From: Rhodanobacter denitrificans
GTDB taxonomy: Bacteria > Pseudomonadota > Gammaproteobacteria > Xanthomonadales > Rhodanobacteraceae
Assembly: GCA_017848855.1 (NCBI GenBank)
Contig: JAFIHF010000036.1
Span: 1-64,000, forward strand
Direction of reading: 5' to 3'
Length of the DNA: 64,000 bases
Each line of letters begins with the position of its first letter. The stretch's first letter is position 1. Both the position numbers and the translations under genes were made by a program. The notes under the pieces are model-generated. The model searched no databases. It was given only the letters and a program-made list of their open reading frames with translations, and was not told where the DNA came from. Below are positions 18,913-27,408 of this stretch, one piece after another.

Positions 18913-19515
18913 ATGAGCACTTCCGCCGACCGCATCGACGCCCTGCTGCCGCAGACGCAATGCGAGCAGTGCGGCTACCACGGCTGCCGGCCGTATGCCG
19001 AGGCGATCGCGCGCGGCGAGGCGGAGATCAACCAGTGCCCGCCCGGCGGCGCGGCCGGCATCGCGAAGCTGGCGGCGCTGCTGGGCCGGCCGGCGCTGCC
19101 GCTGAATCCCGCCAACGGCACGGAGAAGCCGCGCATGCTGGCGCGGGTGATCGAGGACGAATGCATCGGCTGCACCAAGTGCATCCAGGCCTGCCCGGTG
19201 GACGCGATCGCGGGCGCGGCCAAGCTGATGCACACCGTGCTGGCCGACGACTGCACCGGCTGCGAGCTGTGCGTTCCGGCCTGTCCGGTGGACTGCATCG
19301 TGCTGGAACCGATGCCGGCGGCGCAGCTCGACCAGGCGCATGCCGATGCGGCGCGCGAGCATTTCCGGCAGCGCGAGGCGCGGCTGGCACGCGAGGTCGC
19401 CGAGCGCGAGGCGGAACTGGCCGCGCGCAAGGCGGCGGTGGATGCCGCCGCGGCCAGCAATCCGGTGCTGGCGGCGCTGGCGCGAGCACGGGCGAAACAA
19501 GGCAAGACGCCATGA
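18913..19515 (+). CDS. rnfB: RnfB-like ferredoxin-type electron transport protein
   Basis: The 200-residue protein has the RnfB layout: an N-terminal Fe-S domain ([18 protein letters not shown], with a later Cys in NQCPPGG), followed by two 4Fe-4S ferredoxin motifs, [16 protein letters not shown] and [16 protein letters not shown], and an alanine/arginine-rich helical tail. It lacks the N-terminal membrane helix of typical RnfB, and no rnfA, C, D, G or E genes are adjacent. Only nth follows, as it does at the end of the E. coli rnf operon. An electron-donor role, for example to Fe-S enzymes, is inference. An ATG 4 codons earlier (18901) lies in the repeat. Confidence 0.83.
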   Translation: MSTSADRIDALLPQTQCEQCGYHGCRPYAEAIARGEAEINQCPPGGAAGIAKLAALLGRPALPLNPANGTEKPRMLARVIEDECIGCTKCIQACPVDAIAGAAKLMHTVLADDCTGCELCVPACPVDCIVLEPMPAAQLDQAHADAAREHFRQREARLAREVAEREAELAARKAAVDAAAASNPVLAALARARAKQGKTP

Positions 19516-19540
19516 ATGCAAAGTCCTCCACACGCTTGCC

Positions 19541-19628
19541 GTCGTTCCAGCGCAAGCTGGAACCCAGTGACTTGCGTGTACCCGCAGCGCCAAGACACTG
19601 GATGCCAGCTTTCGCTGGCATGACGAGC
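19541..19628. repeat. TTCCAGC..GCTGGAA / ATGCCAGC..GCTGGCAT repeat
   Basis: Two small hairpins, TTCCAGC-GCTGGAA (19545-19562) and ATGCCAGC-GCTGGCAT (19602-19621), are linked by CCCAGTG and CACTGG in inverted orientation, so the unit is a compound inverted repeat. The type is widespread in proteobacterial intergenic DNA. It separates rnfB and nth. Confidence 0.7.
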
Positions 19629-19636
19629 GTTGCGCC

Positions 19637-20275
19637 ATGAAACGCGCCGACGTGGTCGAGCTGTTCACGCGTCTGCGCGAACTGAATCCGCAGCCCACCA
19701 CCGAGCTGGAATACCGCACGCCGTTCGAGCTGCTGGTGGCCGTGGTGCTCTCCGCACAGGCCACCGACGTGGGCGTGAACAAGGCCACGCGCAAGCTCTA
19801 TCCGGTGGCGAACACGCCGGCCACGATCCTCGCGCTGGGCGAAGACGGGCTGAAGCGGTACATCTCCACCATCGGCCTGTTCAACGCCAAGGCGAAGAAC
19901 GTGATCGCGCTGTGCGAGTTGTTGCTGAAACAGCACGGCGGCGAGGTGCCGCGCACGCGCGCGGCGCTGGAGGCGCTGCCCGGCGTGGGCCGCAAGACCG
20001 CGAACGTGGTGCTCAATACTGCATTCGGCGAGCCCACCATCGCGGTGGACACGCACATCTTCCGCGTCGCCAACCGCACCGGCCTCGCGCCGGGCAAGGA
20101 CGTGCGCGCGGTGGAGGACAAGCTGGAGAAGGTGGTGCCCGCGGAGTTCAAGTGCGATGCCCACCACTGGCTGATCCTGCACGGCCGCTACGTGTGCAAG
20201 GCGCGCAAGCCGGACTGCCCGCACTGCCCGATCCGCGACCTGTGCGCGTACAAGCACAAGACGCCGGGCGATTGA
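19637..20275 (+). CDS. nth: Endonuclease III
   Basis: Nth is a base-excision glycosylase/AP lyase for oxidised pyrimidines. The 212-residue protein has the helix-hairpin-helix LPGVGRKTANVV with the catalytic Lys120, the catalytic Asp138 in AVDTHIFRVANR (the same numbers as in E. coli), and the C-terminal [4Fe-4S] cysteines (CKARKPDCPHCPIRDLC, spacing C-x6-C-x2-C-x5-C). The start ATG at 19637 follows a repeat; no strong ribosome site is seen (GCGTTGCGCC). Downstream of rnfB on the same strand, as in the rnf-nth order of enterobacteria. Confidence 0.95.
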   Translation: MKRADVVELFTRLRELNPQPTTELEYRTPFELLVAVVLSAQATDVGVNKATRKLYPVANTPATILALGEDGLKRYISTIGLFNAKAKNVIALCELLLKQHGGEVPRTRAALEALPGVGRKTANVVLNTAFGEPTIAVDTHIFRVANRTGLAPGKDVRAVEDKLEKVVPAEFKCDAHHWLILHGRYVCKARKPDCPHCPIRDLCAYKHKTPGD

Positions 20276-20310
20276 GAAAACACCCGAAGCGCGCGCCGCG
20301 CCGAATGACG

Positions 20311-20316
20311 TATAAA
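20311..20316 (+). promoter_or_regulatory. -10 element of the DUF2501 gene
   Basis: TATAAA, 30 bases upstream of the ATG at 20347, with GTGAGGC as ribosome site in between. Confidence 0.4.
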
Positions 20317-20346
20317 CGGAACCTCGTCCACACGTGAGGCTCCGCC

Positions 20347-20778
20347 ATGTCCGCCATCCCCACCCGCTCGCTGCTGCTCGCCGCCGCCCTCGCCTTCGCC
20401 GGCGCGGCTTCGGCGCAAAGCCTCGATTCGCTGAAGAGCGCCGCCGGCAACCTGCTCGGCCAGAAGGGTTCGACTTCCGCCCTGCCCTCGATTTCCTCGC
20501 TGGGCAGCGCGCAGAACGCGGCCGGCGTGCTCGGCTACTGCCAGTCGCACGGCTACCTGCCCAGCGCCACCGACACGCTCAAGGACAAGCTGCTCGGCAG
20601 CCTCGGCGGCTCGCCGGCCCAAGCCACGCAGAGCAAGGGCTACCAGCAGGGCCTCGGCGGCATCCTGCAAAGCGGCAACGGCCAGAGCTTCGACCTCGGC
20701 AGCCTGAAGGGAACGGTGGCGAAGAAGCTGTGCCAGCACGTGGCGGACAAGGCGGTGTCGTCCTTCCTGGGCCATTGA
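20347..20778 (+). CDS. DUF2501 secreted protein (YjjA-like)
   Basis: The 143-residue protein has a Sec signal (LLLAAALAFAGAASAQS) and the DUF2501 body: LGSAQNAAGVLGYCQSHGYL, TDTLKDKLLGSLGG, and a C-terminal VAKKLCQHVADKAVSSFLGH with a second Cys that could pair with the first. The glycine/serine-rich middle (QQGLGGILQSGNGQSFDLGS) is typical. The function is unknown. It stands alone with its own promoter and terminator. Confidence 0.85.
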   Translation: MSAIPTRSLLLAAALAFAGAASAQSLDSLKSAAGNLLGQKGSTSALPSISSLGSAQNAAGVLGYCQSHGYLPSATDTLKDKLLGSLGGSPAQATQSKGYQQGLGGILQSGNGQSFDLGSLKGTVAKKLCQHVADKAVSSFLGH

Positions 20779-20806
20779 CCTTCGGGTATGCGGTATCCGG
20801 AAAAGC

Positions 20807-20833
20807 AAACGGCGGGCATCCTGCCCGCCGTTT
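20807..20833 (+). terminator. Rho-independent terminator
   Basis: AAACGGCGGGC pairs with GCCCGCCGTTT around a five-base loop, 28 bases after the DUF2501 stop, ending in a short T run. Confidence 0.8.
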
Positions 20834-20883
20834 TCCGTCCCTGGGTCGAACTCCATTGCGATAAACGATGCTGCCGAACGGTT

Positions 20884-21062
20884 TGCGTGGGTCGGGATTC
20901 ATCCCGACTCGTGCCTTGGAAGTGCTGTCGGACTGAAGCCCGACCTACGGGCTGACCTTAGGGGCGACCGCGACTCGTGGGCCTCTGCTTGCGTGGGTCG
21001 GGATTCATCCCGACTCCTGCCTTGGAAGTGCTGTCGGGCTGAAGCCCGACCTACGGGCTGAC
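20884..21062. repeat. Two direct copies of a 73-bp repeat
   Basis: Copies at 20884-20956 and 20990-21062 are nearly identical. Each holds GTCGGGATTCATCCCGAC, a perfect palindrome, and GTCGG(A/G)CTGAAGCCCGAC, a second palindrome, joined by TGCCTTGGAAGTGCT and ending CTACGGGCTGAC. They are separated by 33 bases. No gene is seen between 20779 and 21240. Confidence 0.8.
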
Positions 21063-21240
21063 GCCGGGATTGTCGCGAGCACCCGCCCCCTCATCCCAAC
21101 CTTCCTCGCTCCTCAAGGCCGGCGCCATCCCTGGCGCCTCCCCGCGTACTCCCCGAAGGGGAGAAGGGCGAACGGGCCGAGCGGGTTCGTTCCTTCGTAC
21201 ATCCGCATCGCGTGAGCGATGCGGGCGCACGAGCGGTGGG
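21063..21240. other. Repeat-rich tail downstream of the porin
   Basis: No gene is supported. TCGCGAGCACCCGCCCCCTCA repeats the phrase found at about 506-526, followed by a damaged copy of the CCCTCTCCC family and a GGCGCCATCCCTGGCGCC palindrome near 21120-21137. It forms the end of the leftward porin transcript. Confidence 0.5.
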
Positions 21241-22542
21241 TTAAAAAGCCACTTCGCCGAACACGCCGATCTCGTTGGTCTTCACGTTCTGCACGTGCGG
21301 CGGCAGCGGGGTGTTCACCGACTTGTCGCCCTTCTCGTGCTTCCACACGCCGGCCAGCTTGAAGCCCTTGGTCACCTGGTACTGCAGGCCGAGGTTGTAG
21401 TAGGTGTCCTTGGCGTTGCGGTCCAGGTCCTTGCTCAGCTTGGCTTCGTCGTAGCGGGCGAACAGGGCGAGGTCGTCGGTCAGCGCCACGCTGCCCCACA
21501 CCGACCAGCCGTCGGCCTTGTCGGCCGTGGGCGTCATCACGTTGTTCCAGTTCTTCGCGGTGAAGTACTCGCCGCCCACGCGGAACTGCTTGTTGACGTA
21601 GGCGATCAGGACATCGCCGCGCTGTGCGGTGTGGTTGGCGCTCGCCGTCTGGGTTTCCTGGCCGCGATGGCCGGAGTAGCCGCCCAGCGCCACGGTGAGG
21701 CCGTCGAACGGCACGAAGCCCACGCGCGCTTCCACGTCCACGCCCTTGCTGCGGCCGGGGTTCTTGTAGCCGGCGCCGTTCACCACCGACACCGCGTAGT
21801 TGAAGATGTTGTTGGCGCCCACGTCGCCCAGCGCGTGCAGGCCCCAGTCGGCCGAGTTCGCGTACTTCAGGCGGTCCGTGACCGTCGGCTCCACGTAGCG
21901 GAAGCCGTAGACGTTCTCGACGAACGGGATCCACGGCATGTCGGCCGAGCCGACGCGGAAGATCGCGGCCTTGTCGAACTTGCCCTGCACGTAGGCCTTC
22001 TTCACGAACAGGCTGGTCTGGCCGAGCGTGCTGGAGTAGTTGAAGTCGGTGGTGAGGTTGGCCGACCACACGTCGTTGAACTTGTGGTCCACGCCCAGGT
22101 AGAAGCGCTTCACGTCCAGCCCGACGCCGTTGGCGGCGGTCTTGCCGGTGTCGCTGTTCTTCTGGTCGATGTTGCTGAAGTCGAAGTACATCTTGCCGGA
22201 CAGCTTGGTGTCGTTGACCAGCTTGTCCAGCGCATCCACGCGCTTGCTCAGCGCATCGCCGGGCGCGGCGGCGATGGCTTCCTGCTTCGCCTGCACCTGC
22301 TGCACCGCCTGGGCGGTCTCGCGCTGCGCATCCACCTGGGCGCCGGACTGCGCCTGCAGTTCGTCCACCTTCTCCTGCAGCGCGGCGAGCTGGGCCTTGA
22401 GCTGGGCCACCTCGTCGGCGCTGACGGTGGCCTTGGCGGCGGCCTTGTGGTGCGTCGTCTTCTGCGCCGGGGCGGCGCCGGCCGCGAAGCTGGTCAGGCC
22501 CAATCCGGCGGCGATCGCGAGCGCGAGCGTCTTCGAGTGCAT
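21241..22542 (-). CDS. Phosphate-selective porin (OprO/OprP family)
   Basis: The 433-residue outer-membrane protein starts with a signal peptide (TLALAIAAGLGLTSFAAGAA). A coiled-coil segment follows (EVAQLKAQLAALQEKVDELQAQ), typical of OprP-type trimers, then an FmdA/OprP beta-barrel (KMYFDFSNIDQKN, GLDVKRFYLGVDHKFNDVWS) ending in the aromatic terminus EIGVFGEVAF. It should take up phosphate or polyphosphate. A Pho-box-like sequence lies about 120 bases upstream and the pst operon is close by, which supports a phosphate role. The start at 22542 is fixed by GTGGAGAAATGC before the ATG; longer frames are rejected. Confidence 0.88.
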   Translation of the reverse strand: MHSKTLALAIAAGLGLTSFAAGAAPAQKTTHHKAAAKATVSADEVAQLKAQLAALQEKVDELQAQSGAQVDAQRETAQAVQQVQAKQEAIAAAPGDALSKRVDALDKLVNDTKLSGKMYFDFSNIDQKNSDTGKTAANGVGLDVKRFYLGVDHKFNDVWSANLTTDFNYSSTLGQTSLFVKKAYVQGKFDKAAIFRVGSADMPWIPFVENVYGFRYVEPTVTDRLKYANSADWGLHALGDVGANNIFNYAVSVVNGAGYKNPGRSKGVDVEARVGFVPFDGLTVALGGYSGHRGQETQTASANHTAQRGDVLIAYVNKQFRVGGEYFTAKNWNNVMTPTADKADGWSVWGSVALTDDLALFARYDEAKLSKDLDRNAKDTYYNLGLQYQVTKGFKLAGVWKHEKGDKSVNTPLPPHVQNVKTNEIGVFGEVAF

Positions 22543-22662
22543 GCATTTCTCCACTGTGGTTATGGCGGGATCCGCCTCGACCGTCCCCTGGTTTTCACCG
22601 GCCGGCAAGGCTCGAACGGTGCGCAGCATGCTCATCCATCTTTGCGGTTGCATGCACATCAC

Positions 22663-22680
22663 ATGACAGAATGAAGACAT
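22663..22680 (-). promoter_or_regulatory. Pho-box-like site upstream of the porin
   Basis: The minus strand reads ATGTCTTCATTCTGTCAT: two 7-base half-sites spaced 11 bases apart, the second a perfect CTGTCAT and the first matching it at 5 of 7 positions. That is the architecture of PhoB-binding sites. It lies 121 bases upstream of the porin start. A clear -10 after it is not seen. Confidence 0.55.
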
Positions 22681-22723
22681 GCCGCAGGATCATGCTGCCC
22701 ACCGGCAGCCGGGCGGCGGCTGA

Positions 22724-22729
22724 TATGCT
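22724..22729 (+). promoter_or_regulatory. -10 element of rnt, leaderless spacing
   Basis: TATGCT ends 6 bases before the rnt ATG, the same arrangement as at psd (TATACT then 7 bases). No ribosome site lies between. Confidence 0.35.
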
Positions 22730-22735
22730 TCGCCG

Positions 22736-23401
22736 ATGGACGTTTCGAACAACAGCATGGCGGGCCGCATGGCCACGCGCTTCCGCGGCTTCCTGCCGGT
22801 GATCGTGGACGTGGAAACCGGCGGTTTCGACGCCGAACGCGACGCCTTGCTGGAGATCGCCGCGATCACCGTGGGCATGGACGCGCACGGCTTCCTGCAC
22901 CCGCAGGCCACCGTGCATGCCCACGTGGAGCCCTTTCCCGGCGCCAATCTCGACCCGCGCGCGCTCGAGGTCACCGGCATCGACCCGGACAACCCGCTGC
23001 GCGGCGCGCTGGACGAGCGCCTCGCGCTGGAGCACGTGTTCCATGCGGTGCGCGCCGCGGTACGCGAGCACGGCTGCCAGCGCGCGATCCTGGTGGGCCA
23101 CAACGCCGCGTTCGACCTGGGTTTCATCAACGCCGCGGTGCGCCGCACCGGCAACAAGCGCAACCCGTTCCACCCCTTCAGCTGCTTCGACACCGCCACC
23201 CTGGGCGGCCTCGCCTACGGCCAGACCGTGCTGGGCAAGGCGGTGCAGGCCTCCGGCCGCAGCTTCGACACGCGCGAGGCGCATTCGGCGATCTACGACG
23301 CCGAATCCACCGCGCTGCTGTTCTGCGACATCGTCAACCGCTGGCGCCAGCTGGAGATGTTCGAGCGCGAGCGGATCGGGGCCGGTCAGGACGCCGACTG
23401 A
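22736..23401 (+). CDS. rnt: Ribonuclease T
   Basis: RNase T trims 3' ends of tRNA and other stable RNAs and end-turns over tRNA CCA. The 221-residue protein is a DEDDh exonuclease: [20 protein letters not shown] gives Asp25 and Glu27, [16 protein letters not shown] the third acidic residue, and [15 protein letters not shown] the His and last Asp. LTHPFSCFD-type text ([20 protein letters not shown]) is characteristic of RNase T. It is divergent from the porin and followed by pstS after 114 bases with its own regulatory site. Confidence 0.93.
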   Translation: MDVSNNSMAGRMATRFRGFLPVIVDVETGGFDAERDALLEIAAITVGMDAHGFLHPQATVHAHVEPFPGANLDPRALEVTGIDPDNPLRGALDERLALEHVFHAVRAAVREHGCQRAILVGHNAAFDLGFINAAVRRTGNKRNPFHPFSCFDTATLGGLAYGQTVLGKAVQASGRSFDTREAHSAIYDAESTALLFCDIVNRWRQLEMFERERIGAGQDAD

Positions 23402-23418
23402 GCCCCGCTCCGGTGGCA

Positions 23419-23458
23419 TTGTCATCCGCCTGCAACATTCATCTCATTTCATTGCAAC
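23419..23458 (+). promoter_or_regulatory. Tandem Pho boxes of the pst operon
   Basis: Four 7-base direct repeats stand exactly 11 bases apart: TTGTCAT, CTGCAAC, ATCTCAT and TTGCAAC, at 23419, 23430, 23441 and 23452. They match CTGTCAT/C at about 4 to 6 positions each. Ten bases after the last comes TGCAAT (23469-23474), a possible -10 at the spacing known for PhoB-activated promoters. Confidence 0.65.
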
Positions 23459-23515
23459 ACGCCACCGCTGCAATGGCGGGTACCGGGCGCCGCCCGTGCA
23501 CCCCAAGGAGCCAAC

Positions 23516-24550
23516 GTGTTGACCTCATCCCGATCCATGTTCCGCCTCGGCGCGCTCGCCGTGTTCGTCGCCGCCGCGCTGGGCGCGGTGTCCGCCCAGG
23601 CCACCGACATCACCGGCGCGGGTTCCAGCTTCGTGTATCCCGTGATCTCGAAGTGGTCGGCCAGCTACGCCGAGAAGACCGGCAACCGCGTCAACTACCA
23701 GTCGATCGGCTCGGGCGGCGGCATCGCCCAGATCAAGGCCGGCACGGTGGACTTCGGCGCCAGCGACATGCCGCTGGACGAGGCCACGCTGGCCAAGTTC
23801 GGCCTCGGCCAGTTCCCCGACGTGATCGGCGGCATCGTGCCGGCGTTCAACGTCACCGGCGTGGCGCCGGGCAAGCTGGTGCTGGACGGCAAGACGCTCG
23901 CGGGCATCTTCCTCGGCACCATCGCCAAGTGGAACGACCCGGCGATCGCCGGGCTGAACCCGGGCCTGAAGCTGCCCGACGCGAAGATCACCGTGGTGCA
24001 CCGCTCGGACGGCTCGGGCACCAGCTTCAACTTCACCAACTACCTGTCCAAGGTCGACGCCACCTGGAAGGCCAAGGTGGGCGAAGGCACCGCGGTGAAC
24101 TGGCCGGCCGGCATCGGCGGCAAGGGCAACGAGGGCGTCTCGGCCTACATCCGCCAGATCCCGAACTCGATCGGCTACGTGGAATACGCCTACGCGCTGA
24201 AGAACCACATCGGCTACGCGCGCATGAAGAACGCCGCCGGCAAGGTGGTGGAGCCGAAGACCGCCAGCTTCCAGGCCGCCGCCGCCACCGCCGACTGGGC
24301 GCACGCGAAGAACTTCAACCTGCTGATGACCGACGCGCCCGGCGCCGACGCCTGGCCGATCACCGCCACCTCGTGGGTGATCATGTACAAGCAGCCGAAG
24401 AACGCCGCGAACAGCAAGGTCAGCTTCGACTTCTTCAAGTGGGCCTACGAGAACGGCCAGGAACAGGCCCGCTCGCTGGACTACGTGCCGCTGCCCGCCT
24501 CGCTGGTGAGCCAGATCGAGAGCTACTGGAAGACTGAGTTCAAGCAGTAA
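23516..24550 (+). CDS. pstS: Phosphate ABC transporter substrate-binding protein PstS
   Basis: PstS binds phosphate in the periplasm for the Pst importer. The 344-residue precursor has a signal peptide ending VSAQATDITGAGSSF, the phosphate-binding loops GAGSSFVYPV and HRSDGSGTSFNFTNYL, and the family segment IGYVEYAYALKNHIGYARMKN. The start is the GTG at 23516: AAGGAG sits 5 bases before it, a near-ideal ribosome site, better than the later ATG at 23537. The pstC gene follows after a block of palindromes. Confidence 0.95.
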   Translation: MLTSSRSMFRLGALAVFVAAALGAVSAQATDITGAGSSFVYPVISKWSASYAEKTGNRVNYQSIGSGGGIAQIKAGTVDFGASDMPLDEATLAKFGLGQFPDVIGGIVPAFNVTGVAPGKLVLDGKTLAGIFLGTIAKWNDPAIAGLNPGLKLPDAKITVVHRSDGSGTSFNFTNYLSKVDATWKAKVGEGTAVNWPAGIGGKGNEGVSAYIRQIPNSIGYVEYAYALKNHIGYARMKNAAGKVVEPKTASFQAAAATADWAHAKNFNLLMTDAPGADAWPITATSWVIMYKQPKNAANSKVSFDFFKWAYENGQEQARSLDYVPLPASLVSQIESYWKTEFKQ

Positions 24551-24555
24551 GCCTA

Positions 24556-24736
24556 CGCCGTGAAGCCCCTCTCCCGCTTGCGGGAGAGGGGTTGGGGAGA
24601 GGGTACGGCTCGCCAAAAGCCCCCTCTCCCCAACCCTCTCCCCCAACGAAGTTGGGGGAGAGGGAGTCGCAAGCCCCGCGCCCTGTTTTCAAGCCCTCTC
24701 CCCCGCTCGCGGGGGAGAGGGTGGGGTGAGGGGGGG
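24556..24736. repeat. Three CCCTCTCCC palindromes within the pst operon
   Basis: Three hairpins stand in a row: CCCCTCTCCCGC/GCGGGAGAGGGG (about 24568-24592), CTCTCCCCCAAC/GTTGGGGGAGAG (about 24637-24662) and CCCTCTCCCCCGC/GCGGGGGAGAGGG (about 24692-24722). They lie between pstS and pstC on the transcribed strand and may stabilise or shorten the pstS message. Confidence 0.8.
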
Positions 24737-24770
24737 ATCGCCTTGCCGAACCACATCCGGACCGACCTCA

Positions 24771-25733
24771 TTGCCTGCTGCCGACACCATTCCATCCAGC
24801 GACCAACGCAGCCGCACCGACGCGCGCCATGACGCCTGGTTCCGCGGGCTGCTGAAGTTCTGCGCGCTGCTGGTGCTGGCGGCGCTGCTGGGCGCGGCGC
24901 TGTCCACGCTGTGGGGCGGGCGCGAGGTGCTGTTCAAGGACGGCTTCCATTTCCTCGCCAGCGACGCCTGGAATCCGGTGTCCGACGACTACGGTGCGCT
25001 GGCGCCGATCTTCGGCACCCTGGTCACCTCGCTGATCGCGCTGGTGCTCGCGGTGCCGGTGAGCTTCGGCATCGCGCTGTTCCTCACCGAGATCGCGCCG
25101 ACCTGGCTGCGCGGCCCGGTCGCCACCGCGATCGAACTCTTGGCCAGCATCCCGTCGATCATCTACGGCATGTGGGGCCTGTTCGTGTTCGTGCCGTTCA
25201 TGGCGAGCATCGAGCCGATGCTCAGCGACACGCTGGGCAAGCTGCCGCTGGTCGGCAAGCTGTTCGAAGGCCCGCCGCTGGGCCTGGGCCTGCTCACCGC
25301 GGGCATCGTGCTGGCGGTGATGATCCTGCCCTTCATCTGCTCGGTGATGCGCGAGGTGTTCCAGACCGTACCGGTGCGGCTGAAGGAATCCTCCTACGCG
25401 CTGGGCTCCACCACCTGGGAGGTGGTGTGGGACATCGTGCTGCCCTACACCCGCTCGGCGGTGATCGGCGGCATCTTCCTCGGCCTCGGCCGCGCGCTGG
25501 GCGAGACGATGGCGGTGACCTTCGTGCTCGGCAACGCCTACAGCATCACCTCCTCGCTCCTGATGCCGGGCACCTCGATCTCCTCCTCCATCGCCAACGA
25601 GTTCAACGAGGCGGTGGGCACGCACCGCTCGGCGCTGATCGCGCTGGGCTTCCTGCTGTTCGTGGTGACCTTCGTGGTGCTGTTGATCGCCCGCCTGATG
25701 CTGCGCCGGCTGGCGCGCAAGGAAGGCCACTGA
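24771..25733 (+). CDS. pstC: Phosphate ABC transporter permease PstC
   Basis: PstC is one of two inner-membrane subunits of the phosphate importer. Six transmembrane segments are visible, beginning LLKFCALLVLAALLGAALST, with the ABC-permease EAA loop SSYALGSTTWEVVWDIVLPY and GGIFLGLGRALGETMAVTFV. No ATG exists in the N-terminal part; I choose the TTG at 24771 (LPAADTIPSSDQ), giving 320 residues. An open frame back to a GTG at 24726 runs into the repeat and is unlikely. The stop overlaps the pstA ATG (TGATG). Confidence 0.88.
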   Translation: MPAADTIPSSDQRSRTDARHDAWFRGLLKFCALLVLAALLGAALSTLWGGREVLFKDGFHFLASDAWNPVSDDYGALAPIFGTLVTSLIALVLAVPVSFGIALFLTEIAPTWLRGPVATAIELLASIPSIIYGMWGLFVFVPFMASIEPMLSDTLGKLPLVGKLFEGPPLGLGLLTAGIVLAVMILPFICSVMREVFQTVPVRLKESSYALGSTTWEVVWDIVLPYTRSAVIGGIFLGLGRALGETMAVTFVLGNAYSITSSLLMPGTSISSSIANEFNEAVGTHRSALIALGFLLFVVTFVVLLIARLMLRRLARKEGH

Positions 25734-26602
25734 TGTCCTCTTCCGTCTACCTGCGCCGGCGCATCGTCAACGTGATCGCGTTGACGCTGAGCGGCCTCGC
25801 CACCCTGCTGGGCCTGGTGTTTCTCGCGTGGATCCTGTGGGTGACGCTGAAGAACGGCTTCGGCGCGATCGGCCCGCGCCTGTTCACGAAGATCACCGCC
25901 TACGCCGACCAGGGCGGCCTGTCCAACGCGATCGTGGGCAGCCTGATCATGGACCTGATGGCGCTCTTGATCTGCGCGCCGATCGGCGTGCTCGCCGGCA
26001 CCTTCCTCGCCGAGTACGCGAACCGCACCAGGCTCGGCGCCACCATCCGCTTCCTGAACGACATCCTGCTGTCGGCGCCGTCGATCGTGCTGGGCCTGTT
26101 CGTGTACGTGATCGTGGTGCTGCCGATGTCCAAGCTCACCCACGGCGCAGTCTCGTTCTCCGGCTTCGCCGGCGCGATCGCGCTGGCGCTGATCGGCCTG
26201 CCGGTGATCGTGCGCACCACCGACGAGATGCTGCAGCTGGTGCCCGGCACGCTGCGCGAGGCCACGCTGTCGCTGGGCATCCCGCAGTGGAAGTCCACCG
26301 TGCAGGTGCTGATGCGCGCCGCCACCTCGGGCATCGTCACCGGCGTGCTGCTGGCGCTGGCGCGCCTCGCCGGCGAAACCGCGCCGCTGCTGTTCACCGC
26401 GTTCGGCAACAACTTCATGACCGTGCACCCGCTGGACAAGATGGAAAGCCTGCCGGTGGCGATCTACCAGTACACCAACGATCCCAGCCCGGACCTGCAC
26501 GCCATCGCCTGGGCCGGCGCGCTGCTGATCACCCTGTTCGTGCTCGCGCTCAGCCTGCTGACCCGACTGCTGTTCACCCGCCACAAGGTGCGTTATGACT
26601 GA
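25733..26602 (+). CDS. pstA: Phosphate ABC transporter permease PstA
   Basis: PstA pairs with PstC in the inner membrane. The 289-residue protein has six hydrophobic segments (for example [20 protein letters not shown] and [20 protein letters not shown]) and the permease loop [20 protein letters not shown] followed by [20 protein letters not shown]. It overlaps pstC by one base and pstB by eight, so translation of the three is coupled. Confidence 0.94.
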   Translation: MSSSVYLRRRIVNVIALTLSGLATLLGLVFLAWILWVTLKNGFGAIGPRLFTKITAYADQGGLSNAIVGSLIMDLMALLICAPIGVLAGTFLAEYANRTRLGATIRFLNDILLSAPSIVLGLFVYVIVVLPMSKLTHGAVSFSGFAGAIALALIGLPVIVRTTDEMLQLVPGTLREATLSLGIPQWKSTVQVLMRAATSGIVTGVLLALARLAGETAPLLFTAFGNNFMTVHPLDKMESLPVAIYQYTNDPSPDLHAIAWAGALLITLFVLALSLLTRLLFTRHKVRYD

Positions 26603-27407
26603 CCTCGCCGCCCATGCCGCGGACTTCACGGCTGCCGCGGAAACCGCCACGGCGCGCACCAAGATCGTGGTGCGCGACCTGCACTTCCACTACGCCGGCT
26701 CGCATGCGCTCAAGGGCATCGGCATGGCGATCCCGGAGAAGCAGGTCACCGCGATCATCGGCCCCTCCGGCTGCGGCAAGTCCACCCTGCTGCGCGTGTT
26801 CAACCGCATCTACGCGATCTACCCGAAGCTGGTCGCCAGCGGCGAGGTGCTGCTGGACGGCGAGAACATCCTCGACCCGAAGTACTCGCTGAACCGCCTG
26901 CGCAGCAAGGTCGGCATGGTGTTCCAGAAGCCGGTGCCGTTCCCGATGACGATCTTCGAGAACGTGGCCTACGGCATCCGCCATCACGAGAAGCTGTCGA
27001 AGGCCGACATGGCGGACCGCGTGGAGCAGGCGCTGCGCCGCGCCGCACTGTGGGACGAGGTGAAGGACAAGCTCAAGGCGAGCGCGCTGGGCCTCTCCGG
27101 CGGCCAGCAGCAGCGCCTGTGCATCGCCCGCGGCATCGCGCTCAAGCCCGAGGTGCTGCTGCTGGACGAACCCACCTCGGCGCTCGACCCGATCGCCACC
27201 GGCCGCATCGAGCAGCTGGTGGAAGAACTCAAGCGCGACTACACCATCGTGATGGTCACCCACAACATGCAGCAGGCCGCGCGCGTCTCCGACCGCACCG
27301 CCTTCATGTACCTCGGCGAGTTGATCGAGTTCGACGACACCGAGAAGATCTTCACCAAGCCCTCGAAGAAGCAGACCGAGGACTACATCACCGGGCGGTT
27401 TGGCTGA
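26595..27407 (+). CDS. pstB: Phosphate ABC transporter ATP-binding protein PstB
   Basis: PstB powers the phosphate importer. The 270-residue ATPase has Walker [19 protein letters not shown], the Q-loop [19 protein letters not shown], signature [17 protein letters not shown], Walker [18 protein letters not shown] and the H-loop [15 protein letters not shown]. The first 25 residues are an alanine-rich extension. It starts inside pstA and is followed by a pair of palindromes before phoU. Confidence 0.96.
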   Translation: MTDLAAHAADFTAAAETATARTKIVVRDLHFHYAGSHALKGIGMAIPEKQVTAIIGPSGCGKSTLLRVFNRIYAIYPKLVASGEVLLDGENILDPKYSLNRLRSKVGMVFQKPVPFPMTIFENVAYGIRHHEKLSKADMADRVEQALRRAALWDEVKDKLKASALGLSGGQQQRLCIARGIALKPEVLLLDEPTSALDPIATGRIEQLVEELKRDYTIVMVTHNMQQAARVSDRTAFMYLGELIEFDDTEKIFTKPSKKQTEDYITGRFG

Positions 27408-27408
27408 T

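Noticed and set aside
20884-21062. Tandem repeats considered as a CRISPR array
   Set aside because: Only two units with a 33-base gap, internally palindromic over their whole length, and no cas genes.
24726-24770. GTG start for pstC at 24726
   Set aside because: It lies at the edge of the palindromic repeat and adds residues not typical of PstC; the TTG at 24771 is preferred, though not certain.
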